Of a DNA stretch of 64,000 nt, positions 15,860 to 23,502 are shown piece after piece. Numbering within the stretch: position 1 is the stretch's first letter; every line of letters starts with the position of its first letter. A program made the translations under genes and the position numbers. The notes beneath the pieces are model-generated. The model did not search any database. It was not told where the DNA came from and was given only the letters and a program-made list of their open reading frames with translations. This DNA is from Phycisphaerae bacterium (GTDB taxonomy: Bacteria; Planctomycetota; Phycisphaerae; UBA1845; CAIVHJ01), in contig JAJVHX010000011.1 in NCBI GenBank assembly GCA_022072405.1, positions 186,001 through 250,000 on the forward strand, written 5' to 3'.

Positions 15860-17248
15860 GTGAATGAGCCGGAAAAAATGCTGTCGCTATTGCAGTCGGC
15901 ACTCAGCACCGATCCGGTACAGACGCTGCCCGTCGAGATTCAGGAACTGGAACCCGCCGATCTGGCTGAATTAATGCAGCAGTTGGATGAAGAACAGCGC
16001 TCCTGCCTCCTGTATCAACTGGATAGTCCGACCGCTGCAGCGGTATTCATTGAGCTTACCGAACGACTGCGTGATGAACTGGTTGAGGAGTTACCCCCGC
16101 AGCAACTCGCTGAATATCTGACCGAACTGTCACCGGATGATGCTGTTGATGTCGTTCAGGCGCTTTCTCCGGAGGAGAGCGACGCAGTCCTGCGCGAGTT
16201 GCCCGAACAGCAATCTGCCGAAATCGGGCGTCTGCTGAAGTATTCTCCAAACACAGCCGGCGGATTGATGAATTCCCGTGTACTCGCCCTGAAACAGCAG
16301 TGCACCGTGGCAGAGGCACGGGCCAGCATTGCAGAAACGACTTTACCCGACGCTGAAGCATTTGGAATTTATACGGTTGATGCGGAGTGGCAGCTGACCG
16401 GGGTAGTGCCGCCGCGACGGTTACTGGTTGCGGCTGCGGATCGCCGTTTACAGGAGTTGCACATCCCCCAACCGGTTTACGCCACGGTTCATCAGGATCA
16501 GGAAGAGGTGGTGCAGATTTTTCGCAAGTATGATCTAACCACTTTGCCGGTGATTGATTCGAGCGGACGACTGGTTGGCCAGATTACGGTCGACGATGTG
16601 ATGGATGTGGCCGATGCAGAGGCGGAAAAAGAAATTTTTCGCATGGCCGGTACTGATCCGACGGAGCAGGAGACCACGTCCATATTACAGGTCTCCTGGA
16701 TCAGGCTGGCCTGGTTACTGCCGTCGTTTCTCTTTCTCAGTGGTTCAGCGACGGTGATTACGATCAGTACGGGCTGGTTTACCGATCCGGCGCGTTATGC
16801 GGCGCTGGTCGCGTTTTTGCCCATGATCGGGGCGCTGGCCGGTTGTTGCAGTGTGCAGGCGGCGACGGTGATCATCCGGGGTATGGCCACCGGCGAAACT
16901 GCTGCCCGGCGGGTGGCGCTCGCGTTTGCGCGCGAGGGACGGATCGCACTGGTGATGGCTCCGGCGTGTGCCGTGATTGCCTGGGGGATCGCCCGGGCCG
17001 CCATGCCCGCTCTGCAACGCATCGGACGAGTGGCGGAGAATGTCGAAGCGAGCGAGATTGCCTGGGCAGTGGGGAATGGCATGCTGGTCGCCATTCTGGT
17101 GGCCAGCGGTCTGGGTATCGTGACGCCGTTTATTTTTCGGCGGCTGGGCATCGATCCGGCGATCGCTGCCGGCCCGATTGTCACCGCGGCCAATGATGTC
17201 ATCTGTATCACCATCTATCTCACCTTAGCCTATGGATTATTACCATGA
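15860..17248 (+). CDS. mgtE: Magnesium transporter MgtE
   Basis: A dimeric Mg2+-gated magnesium channel of the inner membrane. The order is standard: a helical N domain (about residues 25-130, with ELEPADLAELMQQLDEEQ), two CBS domains (about 135-265, containing TLPVIDSSGRLVGQITVDD), a plug helix, then five membrane helices from about 285 to 460. The pore segment GPIVTAANDV carries the conserved Asp. The start is GTG at 15860, chosen because GGAAGGAG lies 7 bases upstream and the protein is then 462 residues, the normal size; the longer in-frame reading from 15575 overlaps ilvC. The stop overlaps the next gene by 4 bases. Confidence 0.93.
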   Translation: MNEPEKMLSLLQSALSTDPVQTLPVEIQELEPADLAELMQQLDEEQRSCLLYQLDSPTAAAVFIELTERLRDELVEELPPQQLAEYLTELSPDDAVDVVQALSPEESDAVLRELPEQQSAEIGRLLKYSPNTAGGLMNSRVLALKQQCTVAEARASIAETTLPDAEAFGIYTVDAEWQLTGVVPPRRLLVAAADRRLQELHIPQPVYATVHQDQEEVVQIFRKYDLTTLPVIDSSGRLVGQITVDDVMDVADAEAEKEIFRMAGTDPTEQETTSILQVSWIRLAWLLPSFLFLSGSATVITISTGWFTDPARYAALVAFLPMIGALAGCCSVQAATVIIRGMATGETAARRVALAFAREGRIALVMAPACAVIAWGIARAAMPALQRIGRVAENVEASEIAWAVGNGMLVAILVASGLGIVTPFIFRRLGIDPAIAAGPIVTAANDVICITIYLTLAYGLLP

Positions 17249-17721
17249 ATTCGCAACCTGATAACCCGTCTCCCGTGAAGGAATTGTTCGATCAACTGAT
17301 GGCCGTCGCCATTTCTGAGGCCGAGCAGGGGCTGGCGGAGGGTGGGTTGCCCATCGGTTCGGCGCTGGGCGACCGGCAGGGGCGGATCCTCGGGCAAGGT
17401 CATAATCTGCGGGTGCAGCAGGGCGATCCGATGGCCCATGCCGAAATCAGTTGCCTGCGCAACGCCGGGCGACGAAGCAACTATGACCAGTTGATTCTGG
17501 CTTCGACCCTGATGCCCTGTTGTCTCTGCGCCGGAGCAGCCATTCAGTTCGGCATCGGCACCGTGGTGGTGGGAGAGAGTCGGAATTTCTCCGGTGAACG
17601 GGGATTGATGGAGTCGCGCGGGATCTGCGTGGTCGACCTGAATCATGCCGGTTGCATCGAAATGATGGCGAGTTTTATCGCCCGGCATCCACAACTGTGG
17701 AATGAGGATATTGGGCGGTGA
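17245..17721 (+). CDS. Cytosine deaminase-like (yeast Fcy1 type) zinc deaminase
   Basis: A 158-residue zinc-dependent deaminase. The zinc ligands and catalytic Glu are in HAEISCL and the PCCLC motif. The whole pattern, including EGGLPIG near residue 31, LGQGHNLRVQQG, NAGRRSNY and the C-terminal W-x-E-D-I-G, resembles yeast cytosine deaminase more than bacterial CodA (which is an amidohydrolase) or tRNA adenosine deaminase. It may convert cytosine to uracil in pyrimidine salvage; guanine or other nucleobase deamination is an alternative. The ATG overlaps the mgtE stop (ATGA), so the two are cotranscribed although no functional link is known. Confidence 0.82.
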   Translation: MNSQPDNPSPVKELFDQLMAVAISEAEQGLAEGGLPIGSALGDRQGRILGQGHNLRVQQGDPMAHAEISCLRNAGRRSNYDQLILASTLMPCCLCAGAAIQFGIGTVVVGESRNFSGERGLMESRGICVVDLNHAGCIEMMASFIARHPQLWNEDIGR

Positions 17722-17775
17722 ACGCTAACCGGCCAAAATTAACGTGCAGACTGATGTCTGCGGATCACCGGGGAG

Positions 17776-17804
17776 TGGACGACCGGGGTGGATAGTGCTA
17801 TAAA
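17776..17804 (+). promoter_or_regulatory. Promoter of the Fur-family gene, leaderless layout
   Basis: TGGACG (17776-17781) is followed after 17 bases by TATAAA (17799-17804). The start codon lies only 8 bases after the -10 box, so transcription would begin at or within a base or two of the ATG at 17813, and no ribosome-binding site is present. This is the layout of a leaderless mRNA. Confidence 0.45.
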
Positions 17805-17812
17805 ATTGCAGC

Positions 17813-18280
17813 ATGGCGCGGAAACTGAAAAATGAAGAGAAGAAACAGGCGGAGGCCAGCTTTCAGGATTATCTTCGCCGTCATCATGTCAAATTGACCA
17901 GCCCGCGAGCCGAAATACTTCAAGCCGTGCTGAATATGGGTCAGCATTTTGAAGCCGAGCAACTGCTCTTTAAGTTACGGCAGCGCGGATTGCGGGTGGG
18001 CAAGGCGACCATCTACCGAACCCTGCCGCTGCTGGTGGACAGCGGAATCCTCAAGCAGGTCCATTTCAGTGATCAGCAGGCCCATTATGAATTTGCCCTG
18101 GGGGAGTTGCCGCACGACCACATGGTCTGCCGGCAATGCGGGCGGATCATTGAATTTTCCAGCACGCGCGTTCAGGTTCTGCGCGATGAGCTGGCCGGCG
18201 AGCATGAATTCATCCCGCTCTCACATCGATTTCAGATTTCCGGAAAGTGCAGCAGTTGCACTGCCGCCGAAGAATCCTGA
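17813..18280 (+). CDS. Fur family metal- or peroxide-responsive repressor
   Basis: A 155-residue dimeric DNA-binding regulator. The winged helix spans about residues 20-95 (KLTSPRAEILQAVL; KATIYRTLPLLVDSGIL). The metal-binding region has HDHMVCRQCG and the C-terminal pair GKCSSC, giving two Cys-x2-Cys sites for structural zinc. The pattern fits Fur, Zur or PerR; the residues separating these are not decisive here. It begins with an ATG directly after a TATAAA box, probably leaderless. Downstream is a 575-base gene-free stretch with hairpins, so the transcript likely ends there. Confidence 0.9.
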   Translation: MARKLKNEEKKQAEASFQDYLRRHHVKLTSPRAEILQAVLNMGQHFEAEQLLFKLRQRGLRVGKATIYRTLPLLVDSGILKQVHFSDQQAHYEFALGELPHDHMVCRQCGRIIEFSSTRVQVLRDELAGEHEFIPLSHRFQISGKCSSCTAAEES

Positions 18281-18855
18281 CGACCTCCATCAACCGGTGC
18301 GTCAGCCATCCGGAACGTCCGCCGATCATGAGTCGCTTATGCGGGTGTCAGATAATCGGTGATGGCGACCCTTAGCACAGTGAGATGTAGGCAAAAATCG
18401 TGAAGACCACGATTTTGGTCTCAATGGCCAAAAAGGGCGCAAAGCGTGCCCAGTTCATCTTCCTTCCCCTCGCTCAGCCCCTCAGGTGGAGCTGTTTCCT
18501 TCATCCTCTTGGGATGGTGATCCGTCGCCTCCGGGGTGACGGGCTTCTCTCCGTCGCACAGGTTCAAGGATGTGGTTTTCCCCCATCGACTTGAGTGCTG
18601 TGGACATTCCAAGTATATCCCTGCACAATGGTGATTTCCACCGGAAAACCATCTGGTCAGATGACGGTGCTCGCCGGTACAGATGAAGCTGAAAAATCGC
18701 GTTGGGGCGTATACGATAAGTGACCTTATCGGACCGGCATTGCTAACAAGAGATCATGTTCCGAACCGCGATCGTGCGGGAGCGGAACTGCGAAAAGAAG
18801 GACCGCTTCCTGACGGGCGCGGCTCTGAAGGACGGATCAACGGAGATAGGGTGAA
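18281..18855. other. Gene-free structured interval before glyS
   Basis: No convincing gene is seen in these 575 bases. Several inverted repeats occur: 18394-18416 (listed separately), an 8-bp stem CCGTCGCC/GGTGACGG at 18522-18529 and 18535-18542, and CGATAAG/CTTATCG at 18714-18720 and 18725-18731 with loop TGAC, about 125 bases before glyS. On the minus strand an open frame of 63 codons (18421-18612) has no recognisable features. The stretch could hold the glyS leader or a small RNA. I could not match it to SRP, 6S, RNase P or tmRNA by their conserved cores. Confidence 0.4.
18394..18416. terminator. Perfect 9-bp stem-loop, possibly bidirectional terminator
   Basis: AAAATCGTG (18394-18402) pairs perfectly with CACGATTTT (18408-18416) around a 5-base loop. 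The plus side ends in four T; on the minus strand the stem ends in a run of five T. It lies 113 bases after the Fur-family gene, and could end that transcript or a minus-strand RNA. Confidence 0.4.
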
Positions 18856-20517
18856 ATGAGTGCTGATGCGACGAAAATGGAAAAAATTGTCTCGCTGTGC
18901 AAGCGGCGGGGATTCATCTTTCAGTCGAGCGAGATATACGGCGGGATCGGTGGTTTCTGGGATTACGGCCCGCTGGGAGTGGAGTTGAAGCGCAATATCA
19001 AAGAGGCCTGGTGGAACGACATGGTGCGCAATCCGCCGACTGGTCCAAGCGGCCGTGATCTTCAGATGGTGGGGGTTGATTGCTCGATCATCATGAACCC
19101 GAAAGTCTGGGAAGCCTCAGGCCACGCCACCGGCTTCGCCGACCCCATGATTGATGATAGAGAGACCAAGCAGCGTTTCCGTGCAGATCAATTAATTGGA
19201 TTGTGGAAAATTAAGGAAATTCCGAAATCCGAATTTAGTGGTTTGGAGAATCAAAATATTTTTGAGTTCTCGGTGTCTCCTCCTGAGTTCACAAGCGTTG
19301 CAATTAGCGTAAGAGAAGCTGCCGAGGAGTTTGAAAAAATCCTCAGGAAAGAACGCAAGCAAGGTGTTTTCGAATATAGGTGGATTAAACAAGTTTCGTA
19401 TCTTGGCGGAGAAGTTGCATTGATGGCAGCGGCACCGAAACGAGAACAACAAGAGACAATTTGTTTATGGTACGCCCGCAAGATTATGCTTGATGAATTG
19501 ACTTCACAGGCCGATTTGATTCCAAGTCCCTATACTGGAAAAATCGGAAATCTAACGCAACCTCGCCAATTCAATCTAATGTTCAAAACACATTATGGCG
19601 CTATGGAGGATGCATCATCACTTGCATATTTGCGACCGGAAACGGCGCAGGGGATATTTGCGAATTTCAAGAACGTGTGCGATTCGTCGCGGGTGAAGAT
19701 TCCGTTTGGGATTGCACAGGTTGGGAAATCATTCCGTAATGAGATTAATCCGCGAAATTACACCTTCCGGTCGCGGGAGTTTGAGCAGATGGAGATCGAG
19801 TTTTTCTGCCATGAGAAAGATTCGATGATGTGGTGGGAGTGGTGGCGGAACGTGCGGATCAACTGGTACAAGACGCTGGGCCTGAAGAGTGAGAATCTGC
19901 GGCCGCGCAATCAGGATGAAAAAGAACTGGCGCACTACTCCAAAGCCTGCACCGACATCGAATATATGTTCCCCTTCTCCGATGAGCCGCAGGAACTGGA
20001 AGGCGTCGCCCATCGCGGCTGCTTTGATCTGACTCAGCATCAGACGCACAGCGGCAAGGATATGAGTTACTTCGATGACGAGAGCAAGGAGCGCTTTACT
20101 CCGACGGTGATCGAACCCTCCGCCGGTGCAGACCGCAGCACGCTGGCGTTCATCTGCGAAGCTTACACCGTGGATGAATCGCGCCCCAGCCCGGAAATCA
20201 TGCGCTTTCATCCGCGACTGGCACCGATCAAGGCGGCCGTTTTTCCGCTGGTGAACAAGGAGGGGATGCCCGAAATCGCCGAGCAGATTTACCGCGACCT
20301 GCGCAAACACTACGCCTGCCAGTATGATCCGAAACAGTCGATCGGCAAGCGTTACGCCCGCATGGATGAGGCGGGTACGCCCTTCTGCTTCACCGTCGAT
20401 GGCCAAACGCTGCAGGATGGAACCGTTACAGTGCGCGACCGCGATACCGGTCAGCAGGAACGAATCGACAAGGGCAACTGTCTGCTATTCCTGCGAGAAA
20501 AATTGAACCTGGAATAG
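18856..20517 (+). CDS. glyS: Glycyl-tRNA synthetase (single-chain, eukaryote/Thermus type)
   Basis: Charges tRNA-Gly. The 553-residue class II homodimeric enzyme has the family's opening (KIVSLCKRRGFIFQSSEIYGG), the motif 2 region FRNEINPRNYTFRSREFEQME, motif 3 around AGADRSTLAFI and a C-terminal anticodon-binding domain from about residue 440. The first 100 and last 275 residues use the window's GC-rich codons, but the interior, about bases 19165-19690, is strikingly AT-rich. That part carries the insertion between motifs 1 and 2, which is longer than usual and has no Cys-pair zinc motif before LTQPRQFNLMFKT. The frame is intact and the active-site motifs are present, so the enzyme is probably functional. 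Confidence 0.95.
   Translation: MSADATKMEKIVSLCKRRGFIFQSSEIYGGIGGFWDYGPLGVELKRNIKEAWWNDMVRNPPTGPSGRDLQMVGVDCSIIMNPKVWEASGHATGFADPMIDDRETKQRFRADQLIGLWKIKEIPKSEFSGLENQNIFEFSVSPPEFTSVAISVREAAEEFEKILRKERKQGVFEYRWIKQVSYLGGEVALMAAAPKREQQETICLWYARKIMLDELTSQADLIPSPYTGKIGNLTQPRQFNLMFKTHYGAMEDASSLAYLRPETAQGIFANFKNVCDSSRVKIPFGIAQVGKSFRNEINPRNYTFRSREFEQMEIEFFCHEKDSMMWWEWWRNVRINWYKTLGLKSENLRPRNQDEKELAHYSKACTDIEYMFPFSDEPQELEGVAHRGCFDLTQHQTHSGKDMSYFDDESKERFTPTVIEPSAGADRSTLAFICEAYTVDESRPSPEIMRFHPRLAPIKAAVFPLVNKEGMPEIAEQIYRDLRKHYACQYDPKQSIGKRYARMDEAGTPFCFTVDGQTLQDGTVTVRDRDTGQQERIDKGNCLLFLREKLNLE
19165..19690 (+). other. AT-rich mosaic segment inside glyS
   Basis: This segment (about codons 104-278 of glyS) has many A/T third positions and codons such as TTA, ATA, AGG and AAT that are scarce on either side. 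Both borders are abrupt: GC-rich codons stop near AGAGAGACCAAG and resume near GCGAATTTCAAGAACGTG. The reading frame and conserved motifs continue through it. A recombination event replacing an internal piece with DNA from an AT-rich relative would explain it. Confidence 0.6.
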
Positions 20518-20531
20518 CGTTATTTCCTCGC

Positions 20532-20551
20532 GCGGGCTGAAGCCCACGGCT
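20532..20551. repeat. REP-like palindrome after glyS
   Basis: GGGC-TGAA-GCCC within GCGGGCTGAAGCCCACGGCT lies 15 bases after the glyS stop. Such GGGCTgaAGCCC palindromes are typical of dispersed intergenic elements, though copy number cannot be seen from one window. Confidence 0.35.
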
Positions 20552-20569
20552 CTTTATGATGGTGCTACA

Positions 20570-21640
20570 ATGAAACAAGTTTTTGTGATTAATCAGTGGT
20601 GGATGGGGTGCGGGGCGGTGGTTCTGTTGGCGGCGGGCTGCGTGGGTACACCGCGTCAGGAAGCCGGCTCGCCTCAGGTGGCTGAGCAAGCAGCTCCGAC
20701 AGAACAGCAGGGTTATTTTGCCAAACGGCTTCCGGGTGACTTGCGGGTTCTGAATTACAACGTCAATTTCGACTCGATATTTCCGGAGAAGAACGCGTTG
20801 CGTGCGGAACGTTTCCGGCGGATCGTACAGGCCATGCAACCGGATGTTGTAACGCTTCAGGAAATCCGCCGTCCGGCGGAAGATGTGGGCAAGCTGCTCG
20901 ATGAATATCTGCCGCTTTCCAATGGCAGAACCTGGCAAGCCTATAAAGGACATACCAACGTGATCGCCAGTCGCTATCCGCTGAGTTATCTGCAGGATGA
21001 GACCGATCCGCCCGGACAACGGAAACTGGCGCTGGGGCTGGTGGACCTGCCAGACCAGACGTTCGATCGCGATCTTTATATTGTTAATAATCATTTCAAA
21101 TGCTGCGGCGACCCGGGTGATGAAGAGAAACGACGCTGGCAGGCCGATGCGGTGGCGACCTGGCTTTATGATGCGACGGCGCCCGGAGGGAAAATTTCTC
21201 TGCCGCAGGGAACAGCCATTCTTATCATCGGCGACTTCAACACCGTGGAAGGGCAGCAACCGTCCGATACGGTTATTCGCGGCCAAATCACTGACCAACA
21301 GCGTTTCACAGCCATCGAACCACCGGACTGGGATCGCAGCGACCTGGCTGACGGACACCTGTTGCACAACGGTGTCGGCCCGGATGATTACACCTGGCGC
21401 GATGACAGCAGTCCTTATGAACCCAAACGAATTGATTATGTGCTGTATACCGATAGTGTGATGGAACTGGTACAGGGTTGGGTGCTCAATACACTGACGC
21501 TGGACCCGGCGATTCTGGGTGCCTATAAACTCCTGGCAGATGATATTGTTCTGGCCGAAGACCGTCGGGCGCTGGATCATTTGCCGCTGATTGTTGATCT
21601 GCGGATGGTCGGTTCTACCACAAGTTCGGAGATGAACTGA
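20570..21640 (+). CDS. Secreted lipoprotein of the endonuclease/exonuclease/phosphatase family
   Basis: A 356-residue protein with an N-terminal signal ending in the lipobox LAAGC (Cys about residue 24). The EEP fold spans about residues 50-350: LRVLNYNVNFDS at the start, TLQEIRRP with the metal-binding Glu, IVNNHFKCCG, GDFNT with the catalytic Asp and Asn, and the closing LDHLPLIVDLRM with the catalytic His. The family cleaves phosphodiester or phosphomonoester bonds of DNA, inositol phosphates, lipids or similar substrates, and Mg2+ is needed. Being exported, it more likely acts on extracellular nucleic acid or phospholipid. It stands alone between glyS and a small membrane protein gene. 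Confidence 0.88.
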   Translation: MKQVFVINQWWMGCGAVVLLAAGCVGTPRQEAGSPQVAEQAAPTEQQGYFAKRLPGDLRVLNYNVNFDSIFPEKNALRAERFRRIVQAMQPDVVTLQEIRRPAEDVGKLLDEYLPLSNGRTWQAYKGHTNVIASRYPLSYLQDETDPPGQRKLALGLVDLPDQTFDRDLYIVNNHFKCCGDPGDEEKRRWQADAVATWLYDATAPGGKISLPQGTAILIIGDFNTVEGQQPSDTVIRGQITDQQRFTAIEPPDWDRSDLADGHLLHNGVGPDDYTWRDDSSPYEPKRIDYVLYTDSVMELVQGWVLNTLTLDPAILGAYKLLADDIVLAEDRRALDHLPLIVDLRMVGSTTSSEMN

Positions 21641-21642
21641 CC

Positions 21643-21658
21643 GATATATCGATATATC
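21643..21658. promoter_or_regulatory. Perfect 16-bp palindrome GATATATCGATATATC
   Basis: Two copies of the self-complementary octamer GATATATC lie back to back, 3 bases after the EEP gene's stop and 40 bases before the next likely start (21698). It may be an operator or an AT-rich terminator-like cruciform. Confidence 0.3.
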
Positions 21659-21697
21659 AAAGGTCACGTTGCAGAAATGTGCGGGAGTCAGCCCGTC

Positions 21698-22132
21698 ATG
21701 AATCAGACCAGCTTCTTATTGCCTTCCGAACCGCAGGTACAGCCCAAGGCCGTTCTCTATCCCAACCACTACGTCTGGTTTGTTTTCCTGTCGGCACTGG
21801 ACCTGATGTTGACGTGGATTATTCTGCATCGCGGTGGAGGAGAAGTGAATTTATTAGCCAGCAGTATTCTGGGCAACTGGGGGCTGATTGGATTTGTCGT
21901 CTATAAGTTTATTCTGGTAACCTTGGTGCTGTGCATCTGCGAATATGTCGGTCGGAAGAACCGTGCCCTGGGACGCAAACTGGCCACCGCCGGAGTGGTC
22001 ATTACCAGCTTTCCCATCGTCGTTGCCTTCGGTCTGCTCTGGATTCATTTTCCCCATCTGCCGATCGAAGCACTCCCCAGTGATGAACTTCCCCGGCAAC
22101 TCGTGAGCGAGCCGCTGGTAAATCTTCATTGA
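21698..22132 (+). CDS. DUF5658-like membrane protein
   Basis: A protein of 144 residues (151 if the ATG at 21677 is used) with three or four membrane helices. The first helix carries LSALDLMLTWIILHRGGGEVN, a pattern like that of DUF5658 proteins (Asp-x3-Thr then Gly-x-x-E-x-N), followed by helices around residues 58-78 and 95-120 and a short polar tail. Its function is unknown; relatives are often found next to envelope or regulatory genes. A palindrome lies just upstream. No ribosome-binding site clearly favours either start. Confidence 0.6.
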   Translation: MNQTSFLLPSEPQVQPKAVLYPNHYVWFVFLSALDLMLTWIILHRGGGEVNLLASSILGNWGLIGFVVYKFILVTLVLCICEYVGRKNRALGRKLATAGVVITSFPIVVAFGLLWIHFPHLPIEALPSDELPRQLVSEPLVNLH

Positions 22133-22190
22133 CCGTATTGTGCTGCTGCAATAATTCAACTCTGATAAATCAATGGCAGGGCAGGAAAAT

Positions 22191-22451
22191 ATGAGTATGG
22201 TTAAAATCGCTTGTCTCTTCGCATTATTACCATTTGGCGGCTTGGTGCTGGCTGATCGCTTCTGCTGAGGTCATCCTCTGCGCATGCTCGGTCAGGGCAT
22301 GATCATCGCCGGGGTGTGGGGCAGCATCAGCTTCCTTACCAGATCCGGTGCTGCTGCGTCGGGACGGAACTGGTGGTTAGCAGGCTGGGGTCTGATCGGT
22401 TTGTTCGCAATCATTGCGGGGATATACCTGTTTCGGTTATTGGGGCGGTAG
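22191..22451 (+). CDS. Small membrane protein interrupted by an in-frame UGA (selenoprotein candidate or pseudogene)
   Basis: An open frame starts at the ATG at 22191 after AGGGCAGGAAA, reads 25 codons ending in Arg-Phe-Cys, meets TGA at 22266-22268, then continues in the same frame for 60 codons to the TAG at 22451. The first part has a hydrophobic stretch; the second has one or two membrane helices (GMIIAGVWGSISFLT; WLAGWGLIGLFAIIAGIYLF). Downstream of the UGA, CATGCTC (22283-22289) pairs with GGGCATG (22295-22301) around the loop GGTCA, 21 bases from the UGA, the place and GGUC loop of a bacterial SECIS element. If Sec is inserted the product has 86 residues with a Cys-Sec pair. A recent Trp-to-stop mutation, or two unrelated small ORFs, are simpler alternatives. 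Confidence 0.35.
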
Positions 22452-22521
22452 CGAGATTCAATTTTAGATCCACGTGGGCACCTGCCATCTTATTAGCGGT
22501 AATGAATATCCACTGTTCCCG

Positions 22522-22540
22522 CACGGCTCACAAAGCCGTG
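22522..22540. repeat. Palindrome CACGGCT/AGCCGTG downstream of the small ORF
   Basis: CACGGCT (22522-22528) and AGCCGTG (22534-22540) form a perfect 7-bp stem with loop CACAA, in the gap between the small membrane ORF and the fabI stop. No U-run follows on either strand. It looks like an intergenic dispersed repeat rather than a terminator. Confidence 0.35.
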
Positions 22541-22630
22541 GTACAGCTTCGCGTTATTCTGGTCAGATAGTAGACCACCATCGAAGCTGTTGAGTAAATT
22601 ATTTTTTGGTATTGCCGGGAAAATGCATGC

Positions 22631-23413
22631 TTACAAACCGACGATGTTGAAACCGGAATCGACAAAAAGCGTTTCGCCGGTCACGCCGCTGGACAGGTCG
22701 CTGAGCAGATAAACAGCGGTTTTGCCCACTTCCTCGGCAGTAATATTGCGTTTGAGCGGGGCTTTGCGTTCGGTATGTTCAAACATGGTATCGATGCCGC
22801 CCACCGCCATGCTGGAAAGGGTTTTGATCGCGCCGGCGCTGATGGCATTGACGCGAATGGCCTTGTCGCCCAGATCATAAGCCAGGTAACGGGTGACGCA
22901 TTCCAGGGCCGACTTGGCCACGCCCATCACGTTGTAACCGGGGATCACCTTGTCGCCGCCATAATAACTCATGCAGATGATAGAAGCACCGGGATTCATG
23001 ATGGGGTAAAATTTCTGGGCCAACGCCAGCAGTGAATAGGCGCTGATATCCAAAGCCTGCGAAAAAACCTGCCGTGGCGTATTGATGAAAGAACCGATTT
23101 TCAGAAATTCACGATCGGCATAGGCGACGGAGTGAACCAGAAAATCGATGTTCTGGAAGTGGTAGCGAACGGCTTCGGCGGCCTTATGGACGCTCTCATC
23201 GTTGGAGACGTCGCAGGGCACCAGCCAGGGATTGGTGACGCCGCCTTCCTCAATGGCTTTGCGGGCCCGACGTTCATTCTTTTCGCCAGGCAGACAGGCG
23301 AAACCGCACACCGCCCCATGCTGCATGGCCTGTCGGGCAATATGCCAGGCGATGCTGCGGTCATTGGCGACCCCGAAAACCAGCCCTTTTTTTCCTTCCA
23401 GTAAGCAACTCAA
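22631..23413 (-). CDS. fabI: Enoyl-ACP reductase (NADH), FabI
   Basis: FabI carries out the last reduction of each fatty-acid elongation cycle. The 260-residue protein has the FabI cofactor motif GVANDRSIAW near the start and the catalytic Tyr and Lys in YYGGDKVIPGYNVMGVAKSALE. The ending HLL/VDSGFNIVGL is typical. The start is TTG at 23413, with GAGG 8 bases upstream; a nearer ATG is not in frame. It is the missing reductase for the fab operon at 1629-7327 but is not physically linked to it. The gene is followed, on the minus strand, by a palindrome-containing gap. Confidence 0.93.
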   Translation of the reverse strand: MSCLLEGKKGLVFGVANDRSIAWHIARQAMQHGAVCGFACLPGEKNERRARKAIEEGGVTNPWLVPCDVSNDESVHKAAEAVRYHFQNIDFLVHSVAYADREFLKIGSFINTPRQVFSQALDISAYSLLALAQKFYPIMNPGASIICMSYYGGDKVIPGYNVMGVAKSALECVTRYLAYDLGDKAIRVNAISAGAIKTLSSMAVGGIDTMFEHTERKAPLKRNITAEEVGKTAVYLLSDLSSGVTGETLFVDSGFNIVGL

Positions 23414-23453
23414 GTCATATACCTCATCTGCGGGCCACGGCTACAGACCATAC

Positions 23454-23482
23454 ATCATAGCAGAGTCGGCAGTTATGAAAAA
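23454..23482 (-). promoter_or_regulatory. Possible fabI promoter
   Basis: On the minus strand a good -10 box TATGAT (23459-23454) lies 17 bases after a poor -35 region TTTTTC. Transcription would begin about 33 bases before the fabI start. Confidence 0.35.
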
Positions 23483-23502
23483 TAGCGGCGTGACAGCGGC
23501 CA

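Noticed and set aside
15637-15860. An M-box magnesium riboswitch before mgtE
   Set aside because: Hairpins are present, but the conserved M-box core could not be recognised, so only a structured leader is reported.
18421-18612. A 63-codon minus-strand ORF as a small protein gene
   Set aside because: It has no ribosome-binding site, no recognisable features, and lies in a hairpin-rich region.
20426-21667. A 413-codon minus-strand open frame
   Set aside because: It is antisense to the EEP-family gene, which has all its catalytic motifs.
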